Assembly: GCA_002403305.1 (NCBI GenBank)
Contig: DHHM01000013.1
Location: 245,594 to 309,593, forward strand
Source of the DNA: Bacteroidales bacterium UBA4772
GTDB lineage: Bacteria > Bacteroidota > Bacteroidia > Bacteroidales > VadinHA17
Length of the DNA: 64,000 bases
Direction: 5' to 3'
Position 1 is the first letter of the stretch, and each line of letters starts with the position of its first letter. This document shows, one piece after another, positions 36,344 through 46,043 of the stretch. The notes beneath the pieces are model-generated. The model was not told where the DNA came from and ran no database searches. It saw nothing but the letters and a program-made list of their open reading frames with translations. The position numbers were made by a program, and so were the translations under genes.

Positions 36344-37357
36344 TTATATTTTCAACAGTTCGGATGACAGGTTGCCGAAGCAGGCCAGGTTTTCAACACT
36401 GGTTCCCGGCGTCACCTCGCAGCCGGCAGAGAGGATGGCACGTCCTTCCGCCTCCGTGAAAAACTCAACTGCACTCTCGCGTATTCTCTGCTCATCCCCG
36501 TCCTGCAAAACCGATACCGGATCACTCTTGCCCGCGAAGACCTGCCTCTCGCCAAGCATTTTCACAGCCTCTGTCACCGGTCCTGTGCGGTGGTCTATGT
36601 CAATAATGTCGGTGCCCGTACTGATCACCCCGGGAAGAATGGCGGAGATGTTTCCGCATATGTGGATCTTGGCAAGTGCTCCCAGAGCATGAATGTGGTC
36701 AACCAGGGTCTTCTCGCGCTCCCGGCAGAATTCATCGTAAAGCTCAGGTGAAATAAGCGAACAGACAGAATCACCAATCCCGATACAGTGTGCACCCTCC
36801 CTGACCTGTGCGGTTATGAATCCCATCGCACTCTCGGTAATGACATCCAGGGCTTTGTGGACCATTTCCGGATGTTCATAGAGATCGGTCATTGCAAAAT
36901 TTATATCCCGGATGTCACAGTATTCTGCCAGCGGACCCTCAACCCATCCGCATATGAACATTTTTCCCGCGGTGCTGGCAATATATTCCCTGATCTCGGC
37001 AGAACGCTCTCTCAGGCGGCTGTGGTCTCCCGGCTTGAGAACCTTCATACTGCTGATGTCACCGATCTCTGTGATGGCATACTTCTGCACTTTGGGCAGG
37101 TCGTCCTCAGGGTAGAAAATCTTTGTGCCGAATGCTTCAGCCTCCGCGTAGGCATCGGACATGGTGTTGACCCAGTCCGACTGAAAATCATCAGCACATT
37201 TGATGTTCGCCATGCATTTGTGAGTGTGGCTGAGACAAAAGTCCCTGTATCTAACTCCTGCATATTTTGCGGCGAACCGCATGAGGATTGGGTGAAACGG
37301 AATACGGTCGGGGCTTCCGCCTTCAATGAAACAAATCGTTCTCTCCAGTGAGTTCAT
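36344..37357 (-). CDS. UroD-like zinc methyltransferase family protein
   Basis: A 337-residue TIM-barrel protein of the uroporphyrinogen decarboxylase superfamily. It lacks the N-terminal RQAGR substrate motif of true UroD but has HICG at residues 232-235 and a later Cys at 313, the zinc ligand pattern of corrinoid-linked methyltransferases such as MtaA/MtbA. It should therefore bind a thiol cofactor or demethylate a substrate rather than make haem. It ends an amino-sugar operon, which is unexpected; genes of this family do recur in carbohydrate clusters with no settled function. Confidence 0.8.
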   Translation of the reverse strand: MNSLERTICFIEGGSPDRIPFHPILMRFAAKYAGVRYRDFCLSHTHKCMANIKCADDFQSDWVNTMSDAYAEAEAFGTKIFYPEDDLPKVQKYAITEIGDISSMKVLKPGDHSRLRERSAEIREYIASTAGKMFICGWVEGPLAEYCDIRDINFAMTDLYEHPEMVHKALDVITESAMGFITAQVREGAHCIGIGDSVCSLISPELYDEFCREREKTLVDHIHALGALAKIHICGNISAILPGVISTGTDIIDIDHRTGPVTEAVKMLGERQVFAGKSDPVSVLQDGDEQRIRESAVEFFTEAEGRAILSAGCEVTPGTSVENLACFGNLSSELLKI

Positions 37358-37373
37358 TGCCTGCAGTAGTTAA

Positions 37374-38135
37374 CTATACCCCTGCAATCCTGCGCTTGTA
37401 CTCACCCAGCGCTTCGTCAAGCCTCTCCCTGGCCGTTGTGTCGCCGGGAACGTTATGGCTGGGATGAATGTACAGCCTTACACCTCTGTCGGCAAGTATC
37501 TCTGCTACAGTGGTTATAGTCATCCATACGCAGGTGATGAAGGCCATCGTGGAGACAGGACCAATCTTGTCGACATGGTTTTTAAGCTTCACCGAAGCAT
37601 CCTCCAGTGGAGCACAGGTGTCCACTACAATGTCGGCCAGGTCGAAGATGGTCTTGCCGGAGCTGTGCCTGGTCTTCTTGCCTGCCGCCTCGGCTGCGGA
37701 ACCGAAGACCACCACCTTCATACCCCTGTTCCTTGACTCAAGGGCAACATCGATGTTCACATTGTTGATACCCGAATGCGAAAAGAGCCACATGGTGTCA
37801 CGCTCATCAAAGGTATAGCCCTTCATGATCTCAACACCGTAACCCTCAACCCTTTCCAGGAATACAAACTGGTGTACTCCCATCTCCCCGGTGATGTGTG
37901 TGAAGAAACTCAGCGGGATCTCAATCATGGGGTGAAACCCCACAAACCCGCCAATCCGGGGATACATCTCTTCAATGGGCAGTGTTGCATGACCGCAGCC
38001 AAAGGTGTGAACCCACCGTCCGCACTCAATGGTGTCAGCCATTACTTCGGCCGCCCTGCGTATGTTATCCGTCTGTGTCTCTTCAATACGGGACATCACG
38101 TCCCCTGCATTTTTCAGCCATTCCTGTGCCAGCAT
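37374..38135 (-). CDS. SIS-domain phosphosugar isomerase/binding protein
   Basis: A 253-residue protein with one SIS fold: VHTFGCGHATLP near 42-53 (phosphate loop), a central segment with FSHSGINNVNIDVAL near 124-138 (second Ser-rich loop), and a helical C-terminus with conserved histidines. It resembles UPF0309-type proteins linked to N-acetylated amino-sugar use. Reaction unproven: isomerase, epimerase or deaminase-like. It sits between the UroD-like and MFS genes with 16-21 bp gaps. Confidence 0.8.
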   Translation of the reverse strand: MLAQEWLKNAGDVMSRIEETQTDNIRRAAEVMADTIECGRWVHTFGCGHATLPIEEMYPRIGGFVGFHPMIEIPLSFFTHITGEMGVHQFVFLERVEGYGVEIMKGYTFDERDTMWLFSHSGINNVNIDVALESRNRGMKVVVFGSAAEAAGKKTRHSSGKTIFDLADIVVDTCAPLEDASVKLKNHVDKIGPVSTMAFITCVWMTITTVAEILADRGVRLYIHPSHNVPGDTTARERLDEALGEYKRRIAGV

Positions 38136-38156
38136 AATTTCCGTTTGTGTTAGTGA

Positions 38157-39320
38157 TTATCTGTTTCTGGTTATTCTTCTGAATACTGCAGCTGCAATCA
38201 CCACCATGATCAGCAGTTCTGCAAAGGTAAAGGTTGTGAGATGCCTGATGCCGTAGTGCTCGGCAACAAGTCCCATCGCATAGTTCACTGCCATGTTTCC
38301 CAGCAGGGCTATCACAAGCACGAAACTGAAGGCAGTACCTGACAGATGAGGATACCTGTTGCCGACAAGACCCAGCATGGTGGGGAAGCCTGCAGCAAGC
38401 CCTGCGCCCAGCAGGAAGAGTCCTGCAGCCGCCGGCACTATTGAATTGCTCAGCCTGAACAGCAGCAGCGCAGCCAGGATAATGACAAATGAGATGCTGA
38501 GCAGCCTCTTCTCCGGCATCTTTCTTAAAAGGCTCCCTATCAGAAGCCTCATGACTGTCATGCCGGTCACATATAATGAGAGTCCTATCAGGGCTGCACT
38601 CTGCGGTGCTCCAACATGCTCAGACAGATAAGTGGTGGTCCAATTGTTTATAAGACCCTCGAAGGCGCTCTGGAAAAACAGGAAGAAAGCTATCATAATG
38701 AGCGTCAGATCCTTAACCAGTGTGCCGATCTGTTTTATTGAGATGCCATGGGCCTGCTTCGCCGGGGGAAATTTAACAACTATGAATAGAACGGAAGCTG
38801 CTACTGCCAGCAATCCTGTTGCGGCAACGATAGCCTGAAAGTCAAACGTCTGTCTTAAGAGACTGAGCAGTAAAGGCATCCCCAGTGCACCTATGCCGAA
38901 GAAGACTCCCAGGAGGCTCAGGTTGGCCCCTTTTCCGGTGTCGCTTATGTCGGATACAGCGGCGTTGGTTGCTCCGTTGAGTGCTCCGCCGCCTATGCCG
39001 AACAGGAAGACGGAAAGAGAGAGTATCCATTTTGAGTGAGTGAAGGCGAGGCCTTCAAACCCAATAAACATAAGCAGTGCCGAGGTGGCAAGCAGCGCAC
39101 CGTATCCGTAGCGGTCACAGACCGGCCCGAAAAGAAGGGACCCTATGATAATACCGATGGGCAGAACCGAGAAGAGAGTACCGGCCTCGACGGCATCAAG
39201 AGAGTGCCTTATCCTCAGGTCCGGCAGCACTGCTCCGAGAATGATTAACCCTATACCGAACAATAGCATGCCGAGGCATGCCGACCAAAATACAACTCTT
39301 CTGTTAAATGTGCCGCTCAT
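38157..39320 (-). CDS. MFS permease of the amino-sugar operon
   Basis: A 387-residue 12-helix major facilitator with GPVCDRYGYG after helix 2 and a long GALNGATNAAVSD helix 4, like sugar permeases of the FHS/FucP side. Neighbours point to uptake of an amino sugar such as GlcNAc or its analogue. It overlaps the ROK gene by 4 bp, so their translation is coupled. Confidence 0.82.
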   Translation of the reverse strand: MSGTFNRRVVFWSACLGMLLFGIGLIILGAVLPDLRIRHSLDAVEAGTLFSVLPIGIIIGSLLFGPVCDRYGYGALLATSALLMFIGFEGLAFTHSKWILSLSVFLFGIGGGALNGATNAAVSDISDTGKGANLSLLGVFFGIGALGMPLLLSLLRQTFDFQAIVAATGLLAVAASVLFIVVKFPPAKQAHGISIKQIGTLVKDLTLIMIAFFLFFQSAFEGLINNWTTTYLSEHVGAPQSAALIGLSLYVTGMTVMRLLIGSLLRKMPEKRLLSISFVIILAALLLFRLSNSIVPAAAGLFLLGAGLAAGFPTMLGLVGNRYPHLSGTAFSFVLVIALLGNMAVNYAMGLVAEHYGIRHLTTFTFAELLIMVVIAAAVFRRITRNR

Positions 39321-40285
39321 CCGTTTTCTGTTTGTCTGTTAAGATGTTTCATTGCAATCCGGGCTGCCCCGAAGACACCTGCATCACCTGCCAGGGCCGA
39401 CAGTTCAAAAGTCGCCTGTTTGATGCTTATGGGCTGAGCCCACTTGCCTGCCTCCAGCTCTATTGCCGGGATCAGCTCTGCCGCCGGTCCGAAGACGCCG
39501 CCGCCGAAGATTATCTTTTCGGGATTGAAGATGCTTACCAGGTTGGCGGAGGCCATCCCCCAGTACTCAATTGCAAGATCTATTATACGCGATGCGGGTG
39601 CGTCACCCTTCTTCCAGGCATTGAACACATCCTGTGTGGTTATCTTTTCCCGTTCAGGCTTGCGCAGGTCGCCTTCGTATTCACCGTGTTTTTCCAGATA
39701 CTCTGCGGCCTGCCTGGCGATGCCCTCACCTGAGGCATAGTATTCAAAGTTGCCGCAGACGGCATACCTGCTTTCAAACGGACGTGAGAGGGCCATCCAC
39801 CCGACAGCTCCTGCAATGTCATGAGCTCCGTGAAGGATCTCTCCGTTAATGATTATGCCGGCACCGATGCCCGTCCCTACGCCGAGGTAAACAGCATCAC
39901 GGCACCCCTGCGCACTGCCCTTCCATATCTCACCGGAGATATAGCACGACCTGTCGCTCTCGATCACAACGGGTATGCCTTGAGCCACGCCCTGCATCTC
40001 CTTCATGAGGGGATAATCATCCCATCCCGGGATATTGGGTGCCCATACCGTACCTCTCTTCCGCCGGCTGATCCCCGGCACCGAAATGCCAACGGTCTCC
40101 GCAGCGTCACCGTTCTTTCCTGCCCTTGAAAGCATCAGGGCTGCCGTGACGGTTATAAGATGTCCAACCTCACTGCCCCTTCGACTGTCAAGAGTAAGGG
40201 TCTCTCTGTCAAGGATGTTGCCCTCACGGTCAAACAGCGCAAAGGCAACCTTCGTTCCTCCAAGGTCTATTCCAAGAAGTGCCAT
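39317..40285 (-). CDS. ROK-family sugar kinase lacking the ROK zinc motif
   Basis: A 322-residue actin-fold kinase with phosphate-1 motif DLGGTKVAFALFD (7-19) and the LGVGTGIGAGI loop (134-144). The usual zinc site (GHx... and CxCGxxGCxE) is changed: the place of His is Trp 163 and only one Cys (177, CGNFE) is left. It may be a distinct subgroup of sugar kinase for glucose, GlcNAc or ManNAc. There is no N-terminal HTH, so it is not a NagC repressor. Next to nagA it probably makes the 6-phosphate substrate. Confidence 0.85.
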   Translation of the reverse strand: MALLGIDLGGTKVAFALFDREGNILDRETLTLDSRRGSEVGHLITVTAALMLSRAGKNGDAAETVGISVPGISRRKRGTVWAPNIPGWDDYPLMKEMQGVAQGIPVVIESDRSCYISGEIWKGSAQGCRDAVYLGVGTGIGAGIIINGEILHGAHDIAGAVGWMALSRPFESRYAVCGNFEYYASGEGIARQAAEYLEKHGEYEGDLRKPEREKITTQDVFNAWKKGDAPASRIIDLAIEYWGMASANLVSIFNPEKIIFGGGVFGPAAELIPAIELEAGKWAQPISIKQATFELSALAGDAGVFGAARIAMKHLNRQTENG

Positions 40286-40289
40286 CGTT

Positions 40290-41402
40290 TTAATTTTTAT
40301 ACTCCATTCTGCCGTTTAAAAATACACCTTTTATCTGCACGCTGTCATCAAGCAGTATCAGATCGGCCCTGGCCCCCGGAGCTATGACACCACGGTCGTC
40401 CGCTTTTATGAGCTGAGCCGGATAAAGTGATGACATCCTCAGCGCCTCATACCTCTCAATGCCTGCATGGCTGATACAGTTCCTGACGGCATCGAGCATG
40501 GTCAGCCTGGCACCGGAGAGGGTACCGTCAGGAAGGGTATAGCGGTCAGACTGCCTTACATGCTGGTATGCTCCTCCCTCATTCTCCTCAACGGCGTCAG
40601 ATACCAGGAAAAGCCTCTCCTTCATGATCTTCTTGGCTATGGCAACCATCGTGTAATCGACATGGATGCCGTCGGCAATGATGCTGGCAAGGGCGCTCTC
40701 TGACCAGAAAACGGCACCCGGAAGACCGGGGTCACGGTGATGCAGCGGAGACATGGCATTGAAGAGATGGGTGGTGCTCTCTATCCCCATCGCGAATCCT
40801 TCGGATGCTTCCCTGAAGGTGGCATCACTGTGTCCGGCCGCAGCGGTGATGCCATTATCCTTCAGCAGCTTGATTATCTCCGGAGTGCAGACCTCCGGTG
40901 CCACGGTCATCATCCTGATGCTTCCCCCGGCTTCGGCAAGGAGCCCGGAAAGCTCCTCAACTGACGGCTTCCGGATCAGCTCCCTGGCGTGCGCACCTCT
41001 CTTTAACATGCTGATGTAGGGACCTTCAAGATGCAGTCCCATGAAGGCTGGATGAGAGTTTTCAATTGCGGTACGGAAGGCATTGCGGTACACTTCGGCA
41101 CTGTTGGTGGGAAGCGCAACCAGGAAACCCGTGGTGCCGCTATCTACAATGGATCTTGTTATTGCTGCCAGGGCTTCCGGGGTGGGATTGGAAGAGAAGA
41201 GAAACCCGCCGCTGCCGGCTATCTGAAGATCAATCAGTCCGGCAGTCACCAGACAGCCCTTGCAGTCAATTCTCTCAACCTCTTCGGTGACTGTGGCAGG
41301 GTCAGCAAAGCCGGTGATCCTCCCGCCGTCGGTCAGCAGAGCCATGTTGCTTATCAGCTCCCGGCCGGTAAAAAAGGTTGCATTGTAAAAAAGCGTCTTC
41401 AT
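40290..41402 (-). CDS. nagA: N-acetylglucosamine-6-phosphate deacetylase
   Basis: A 370-residue amidohydrolase that removes acetate from GlcNAc-6-P to feed glucosamine-6-P into glycolysis. The metal/substrate motifs are visible: LHLEGPYIS near 120, AGHSDATF near 186-193 and HLFNAMSPLHHRDPG near 208-222, with a catalytic Asp in FLVSDAV near 266. The ATG at 41402 (MKTLFYNA) is preferred to 41447, which overlaps the PrsW gene. There is no nagB in the window; the SIS protein may stand in. Confidence 0.93.
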   Translation of the reverse strand: MKTLFYNATFFTGRELISNMALLTDGGRITGFADPATVTEEVERIDCKGCLVTAGLIDLQIAGSGGFLFSSNPTPEALAAITRSIVDSGTTGFLVALPTNSAEVYRNAFRTAIENSHPAFMGLHLEGPYISMLKRGAHARELIRKPSVEELSGLLAEAGGSIRMMTVAPEVCTPEIIKLLKDNGITAAAGHSDATFREASEGFAMGIESTTHLFNAMSPLHHRDPGLPGAVFWSESALASIIADGIHVDYTMVAIAKKIMKERLFLVSDAVEENEGGAYQHVRQSDRYTLPDGTLSGARLTMLDAVRNCISHAGIERYEALRMSSLYPAQLIKADDRGVIAPGARADLILLDDSVQIKGVFLNGRMEYKN

Positions 41403-41439
41403 AGTGCTCTCTCCGCTGTTTGTGCCTTCCGTGATCTCA

Positions 41440-42528
41440 TCATTCAAATATCCTTTTCAGCATGTTCCCCGATATGAAAGAGGTTTTGCTGAACCGGGTG
41501 ACGGCAATATCGTTTATTACCTTTAGGCGTTCGGAAATATCACTTACCATGAAGAAACCGTAACCACCCCGGTTTTTAAAGAAGGCGGTGCCGTAGACGC
41601 TGAGCCAGGTGCGACCGTCACCAAGTTTTACCGTTGTCAGCTTTTTCCCGAACCTCCTGTATTCAGGGGCAAATATCCTGAAAATTTTCCCGATATCCCT
41701 TACACTTGATATATGATGCCCGCAGTTGTCACACCTGCAGGCTGTAAAATAGCTGTTTCTGAATAGCACCTTTGGCGCAAAGGATTTGCACCAGGGACAC
41801 TCCAGCTCCGCCACCGCCTCTCCGGTAGGATGATCAAACAGCTCAGTGAACGCGGGCCTGAAAGGAGATATGATATTGGTGTACTGGATGATCTTCAGCG
41901 ACTGATTGATTATCAGGTACAGATAGATGAGCAGGAGGAAGTTGAACCAGGGACTGAACGCCAGTGCGTCAAAGATACCGTGAAGAATGCTGGCAGTGAG
42001 CAGGGCGCCGATAACTATCCTGACGGGTCTCTTCTCCATCTTGTGCCTGTACCAGGCGTAACCGACGATTACACTGAAGGAGATATGGGCCGGTGTGCTT
42101 ATGAAAACCCTGTAGAAAAGAAGATACTGGCTGCTTTCTCCGGAGTTTGCATAGAAGTAGTTTTCAATGATGGAAAAGCCCAGTGCCACACAGGACATGT
42201 AGATGATACCGTCAGTGAGCTCGTTGAACTGCCTCCTGATAAGCCCGTAGACAACCATCAGGCCTGCGAGCTTGGCAAACTCCTCCACAGGTCCGATGAC
42301 CAGGAATGAGCCGATAGTGGTGCTTATCGCACTGTCATTAATGCCAAAGATGCCGAGGATCTCGTAGATGCCAACTGCAATGAAAACCGAAGTGGCACCG
42401 CCGGCAAGAAAAGCCCACAGCATTGCCAGAAAGGTCTCTTTCTCGTAGATGTCAAAACTCCTGATCCATGTTATGATGACCAGGCCTATTATGGCTGAGA
42501 GTAATATGCTGAGATGAATGAAGCTCAT
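41440..42528 (-). CDS. PrsW-family intramembrane protease with C-terminal zinc-ribbon-like domain
   Basis: A 362-residue protein with about eight helices. The PrsW active site is seen as VEEFAK at 81-86 (Glu-Glu), a conserved helix with IENYFYA at 121-127, and His 148 and HGIFDAL at 183-189. PrsW cleaves anti-sigma factors in Bacillus. After the last helix comes a cytoplasmic tail with CPWC (244-247) and CRCDNC (264-269), a zinc-ribbon-like pattern, then about 90 more residues. It opens the amino-sugar operon; whether it is functionally linked is unknown. Confidence 0.85.
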   Translation of the reverse strand: MSFIHLSILLSAIIGLVIITWIRSFDIYEKETFLAMLWAFLAGGATSVFIAVGIYEILGIFGINDSAISTTIGSFLVIGPVEEFAKLAGLMVVYGLIRRQFNELTDGIIYMSCVALGFSIIENYFYANSGESSQYLLFYRVFISTPAHISFSVIVGYAWYRHKMEKRPVRIVIGALLTASILHGIFDALAFSPWFNFLLLIYLYLIINQSLKIIQYTNIISPFRPAFTELFDHPTGEAVAELECPWCKSFAPKVLFRNSYFTACRCDNCGHHISSVRDIGKIFRIFAPEYRRFGKKLTTVKLGDGRTWLSVYGTAFFKNRGGYGFFMVSDISERLKVINDIAVTRFSKTSFISGNMLKRIFE

Positions 42529-42584
42529 AAGCTTTGATAATGTGTTACTTTTTTTTCTTCAGGTTTCCGGTGGCAAATGTTGTG

Positions 42585-45500
42585 TCAGGGTAATACTATC
42601 TCAAAGAATTTGCTCTCCAGCGGACCGATTTTCGCATATGGCGCAATTACGCTATTGCCGGTAACATCTACCTCCCTAACCGTCAGAGGCTGACCAGTAA
42701 TTCCGTTGGATAGGGAGAGTACTGTCTCTTCCCCTCCTGTCTCTCTCAGCTGGATGATAACAGATTCTCCGTCCGTGTCAGGCCTGGCATTTACCAGGAT
42801 AACACCCGAGGGCCATCCGTCAATGAAGGCACCTTCCCACCGCTCATCACCCGGACCGGCACCGGGGATGATACGTGTCAGCAGCGGAACCCTGGCGCCC
42901 CATCCGAACCGTGTTGCAAAACTATCACTGTTGTCATCCGATGAGGTGAGGTAGTAATTCCATGAGTGGCCGCCACGCTGGTCAGCGTTGAAATTTGTGA
43001 CCCAGTAATTGTTCATCGGCCACGAATAGATGTGTGTTGTCTGCGGTACAGCCCCCGCCTGGTACCTTCCGGTGTTTATGGCTCCGAACTGCATCAGGGG
43101 CATCTCGCCGGAACCCATGACGACCTGCATCTGGTCATTACGCACTGCGGTGAAATTCTGAACCGTGTACCAGTCGTTTGAAGATCCGGGTATCTGATCG
43201 GTGCCGGTCCTGATGACTCCCCCGGCTACCTCCGTGAAATGTATACCGTTTTCAACGGCAAAAGGGAAAGCTATGTAAAAGCTTTCCGGGTCAGTGATGC
43301 TCTTTTTTGTTATCGAACAGGAGAGATCTATCCGTTTACAGGTATTGAAAAGCCTGATTTCAAACGAGTAACCCCGCGGACCGATCGCCGTCTCACTCTC
43401 TGCGTAGAACCTAATGCTGTTCCATACTTCACCGCCGGACATAGAGTCAAACCATATGGTATCCAGTGACAACCGCCGGTAGTCGTTCAGCATCCTGTTC
43501 TCCATCTGTGACCTGTTGCCCAGCTGCTCAAGGATGAACTCTCCCATGTCATACTGCGCCTGACTGTCAACAAGTTCTCCTGAAAGCTCCTTGTCATAGA
43601 TTGATTTAATAATTCCCGAAGAATTGTCTGTCACGATCCTGTAGCAGCTGTTTTCCAGAGTATTGTTACGGTGGGGTGATGGCGGCATTGGCTCATCAGA
43701 GTGGAACGGCGGCGACAGGGTCTTTTCAGATTGAGGCGGCGACGGCACTGTCTCTTCATGTTGAGGCAGTGATGGCATCGTCTCTTCCCTCTCCGGCCTG
43801 ATGAGCAATTTTTTGTAACCGAATGCCGGAATATCACTGCACCAGATTGCCCAGTAGGTGCCATCGGATCTTGATGACAAAGGCTGCGATGCCATGCGGT
43901 TCCCCTCACGGTCATAGATGCCGGCCCTCATGCCGCGCGGGACTATCTGATGATCTATATATACCGTTGCCAGCGCCGACCTCCTCCAGCTGAGGGTGTT
44001 GAAGACAACCAGGGAAGGCTCTTTTTCCCTTTCGAACATGCTCTGCAGCAGGCCCATGGCTGCCTCTCCCAGCGAGGCGGTCCTGCGGACGGCCTCCCAG
44101 GCATATGACTCCTTCAGGGCTCTCTGCTCCATAGTTGGCTGGCTGTAGGGCTCGCGAACGCTCTCCGAGTAACCTGTGGTATGCTCGGTATAAAACAGCA
44201 AAGCCTCATTTGCCAGGGCACTCTTCTCCGCTGTCTCTTCCGGCAGGCTCATGCCGGCTACAGCAGCCATCGACAGTCCTCCGGTATTTGCCGTGAGCTG
44301 CACCGCCGCATTGCGTGTCGCCGCCACCTCCCGTGCCGAGGCACCGAAACCGTCAGTCCACCAGTCAGGCCATGCCCCGCGAATGACAGGGAACTCGCTG
44401 CCGTGACCGGCTTCCATCTGTGAAAAGAATGATTCCGCGGTTGAGGTGGTAAGCTTCGGCCACTCAAAAATATCATTCCATTGCAGGATCATTTTACTCA
44501 TGGAGGTTGACGGCGGTGAGTTATCAGTGAGATAGCCGGAGTGCTGTATCGCCATCCTGTCATAGGGGTAGCCTTTTGCTTCGAGGCTGATAAGATAGTT
44601 CAGCAGGTTGTTCTTGAACTTGTTGATGTCACCCGTCTGTACCTCCATTACCGTATTGCCCGTCATGTAATGCTCCGCCCTGAATGTAAGCATTCGCTTT
44701 CCCGAGGGGGACTCCCACCAGAAGAGGGTGGGCCTGTCAAAACAGATAAGGGCACGGTGGCCGTGAGTCCCCATGTTCAGGTATTTCACCCCCAGTCCGT
44801 CATAATAGTCGTTGAGACACCATCCTATCCCGTTGACGTCGTTCTGCATCGCCACCGTGACGGGGATACCCTGTTCCTTTATCCTTCCCACAGCCTGAAG
44901 TGAGGCGGCAAGTATCTGCTCATCAGGCAACTCGTCGAAATTGAAGTACATACCGGTGACCTCGATCCTTCCTTCCCGGATTCGCCGGATGAGCCTCTCT
45001 TTCTGCTCCTGCGGCCTGCATCGCAGGTATTCATCAACGGGCCAGCTGGCCTCGCAGGTCCAGCGGAATCGTGCATTTTCGGGGTAACTGTCAGTGGCAT
45101 CACAGTAATCGAGAGCATAGTCAATGTACCGGAGATGTTCGGCCAGTATCTCGTTCTGCGGCCTGGTGTAACCTATATCTGTATGGGCGTGCTGTATGAA
45201 GCTGATATGCCATTTTCTTACAGGTTCAAGGGTGACAGACCTGGCTGCGGAGAAATCGCCGGCAACGATTTTCAGACTTAGCATTTTCGGTTTCCTTACT
45301 GCGGGAAGTCCGAGGTTGACGCTATTATAACCGAAATTGAGGGTGGTCTTTTCAATCAGTTTCCCGTCTGCGAAGATCTTTGCTTCCGCTCCGTCGCCGA
45401 AGTAAAATATGCCTGCCTCCACAAGCTGCAGTGGGTTGCCCTGGTTTTTAAGCATGGCAGGGAAGGCATTTAACGTTACGCCGGTCTCGACCGGCTTGCG

Positions 45501-46043
45501 GAATGTCATGTACCAGGAACTGAGATTCGAGGCGCTGCCCGTGACCCTTAACTTCAGGGGTTTTCGTGGAGTTATGGAGCCAGCCGGCATCCGCAGTATC
45601 ATGTACCCGTGATGGTCGCCATGCTGGTCTGTCATAACAGCCCTGAAACTCAGCATTGCTCCCCCGCTGCCTTCTATGTCCCATGATCTGCGGCCGTCAG
45701 TGAAGAAGGAAAGAGAAGGCTCTCCGTTCACTGTGAGATCCATTCTGGCAGTTCCGGGTCCTGATCCCAGGGCAGCTATCCAGACAAAAGCAGCATATTT
45801 TTTCTCCGGATACTCGGGAGCAGCAGCTGTTTCCCACTCCATCATATCCTTGCCGCCGGTAGCCCTGACGAGAATGCTCTCGCGGAGCCCCGGAATACAT
45901 GAATGGTATTCAAAATCAGTCCCTGACAGTTTACGGGCAAACCCGTTCACTATCCGGTCATCCGGGGTTAAAAACGACTGACCCCTAAGGCCGGGAGTGG
46001 TGACTCCGAAGATAATGGTTATGAGCAGCAGAGATCTCTTCAT
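42585..46043 (-). CDS. Secreted GH38-type alpha-mannosidase-like hydrolase
   Basis: A protein of about 1152 residues with a signal peptide ending near GLRGQ. An N-terminal beta-sandwich (about 25-270) precedes a GH38 barrel: HTDIGYT near residue 286 (zinc His/Asp), the putative nucleophile Asp in QNDVNGIGW near 401, then a helical domain and C-terminal beta sandwiches ending in FFEIVLP. GH38 enzymes cleave alpha-mannosides. Inside it a Pro-rich 10-residue repeat runs from about 752 to 791. Start at 46043 (MKRSLLL) rather than 46166, because only this start gives a proper signal peptide. Confidence 0.82.
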   Translation of the reverse strand: MKRSLLLITIIFGVTTPGLRGQSFLTPDDRIVNGFARKLSGTDFEYHSCIPGLRESILVRATGGKDMMEWETAAAPEYPEKKYAAFVWIAALGSGPGTARMDLTVNGEPSLSFFTDGRRSWDIEGSGGAMLSFRAVMTDQHGDHHGYMILRMPAGSITPRKPLKLRVTGSASNLSSWYMTFRKPVETGVTLNAFPAMLKNQGNPLQLVEAGIFYFGDGAEAKIFADGKLIEKTTLNFGYNSVNLGLPAVRKPKMLSLKIVAGDFSAARSVTLEPVRKWHISFIQHAHTDIGYTRPQNEILAEHLRYIDYALDYCDATDSYPENARFRWTCEASWPVDEYLRCRPQEQKERLIRRIREGRIEVTGMYFNFDELPDEQILAASLQAVGRIKEQGIPVTVAMQNDVNGIGWCLNDYYDGLGVKYLNMGTHGHRALICFDRPTLFWWESPSGKRMLTFRAEHYMTGNTVMEVQTGDINKFKNNLLNYLISLEAKGYPYDRMAIQHSGYLTDNSPPSTSMSKMILQWNDIFEWPKLTTSTAESFFSQMEAGHGSEFPVIRGAWPDWWTDGFGASAREVAATRNAAVQLTANTGGLSMAAVAGMSLPEETAEKSALANEALLFYTEHTTGYSESVREPYSQPTMEQRALKESYAWEAVRRTASLGEAAMGLLQSMFEREKEPSLVVFNTLSWRRSALATVYIDHQIVPRGMRAGIYDREGNRMASQPLSSRSDGTYWAIWCSDIPAFGYKKLLIRPEREETMPSLPQHEETVPSPPQSEKTLSPPFHSDEPMPPSPHRNNTLENSCYRIVTDNSSGIIKSIYDKELSGELVDSQAQYDMGEFILEQLGNRSQMENRMLNDYRRLSLDTIWFDSMSGGEVWNSIRFYAESETAIGPRGYSFEIRLFNTCKRIDLSCSITKKSITDPESFYIAFPFAVENGIHFTEVAGGVIRTGTDQIPGSSNDWYTVQNFTAVRNDQMQVVMGSGEMPLMQFGAINTGRYQAGAVPQTTHIYSWPMNNYWVTNFNADQRGGHSWNYYLTSSDDNSDSFATRFGWGARVPLLTRIIPGAGPGDERWEGAFIDGWPSGVILVNARPDTDGESVIIQLRETGGEETVLSLSNGITGQPLTVREVDVTGNSVIAPYAKIGPLESKFFEIVLP
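43671..43790. repeat. 30-bp in-frame tandem repeat inside the GH38 gene
   Basis: Four imperfect 30-bp units (43671, 43701, 43731, 43761), each coding a ten-residue block such as EETMPSLPQH, EETVPSPPQS, EKTLSPPFHS, DEPMPPSPHR. It forms an extended Pro-rich linker between C-terminal beta domains. Confidence 0.85.
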
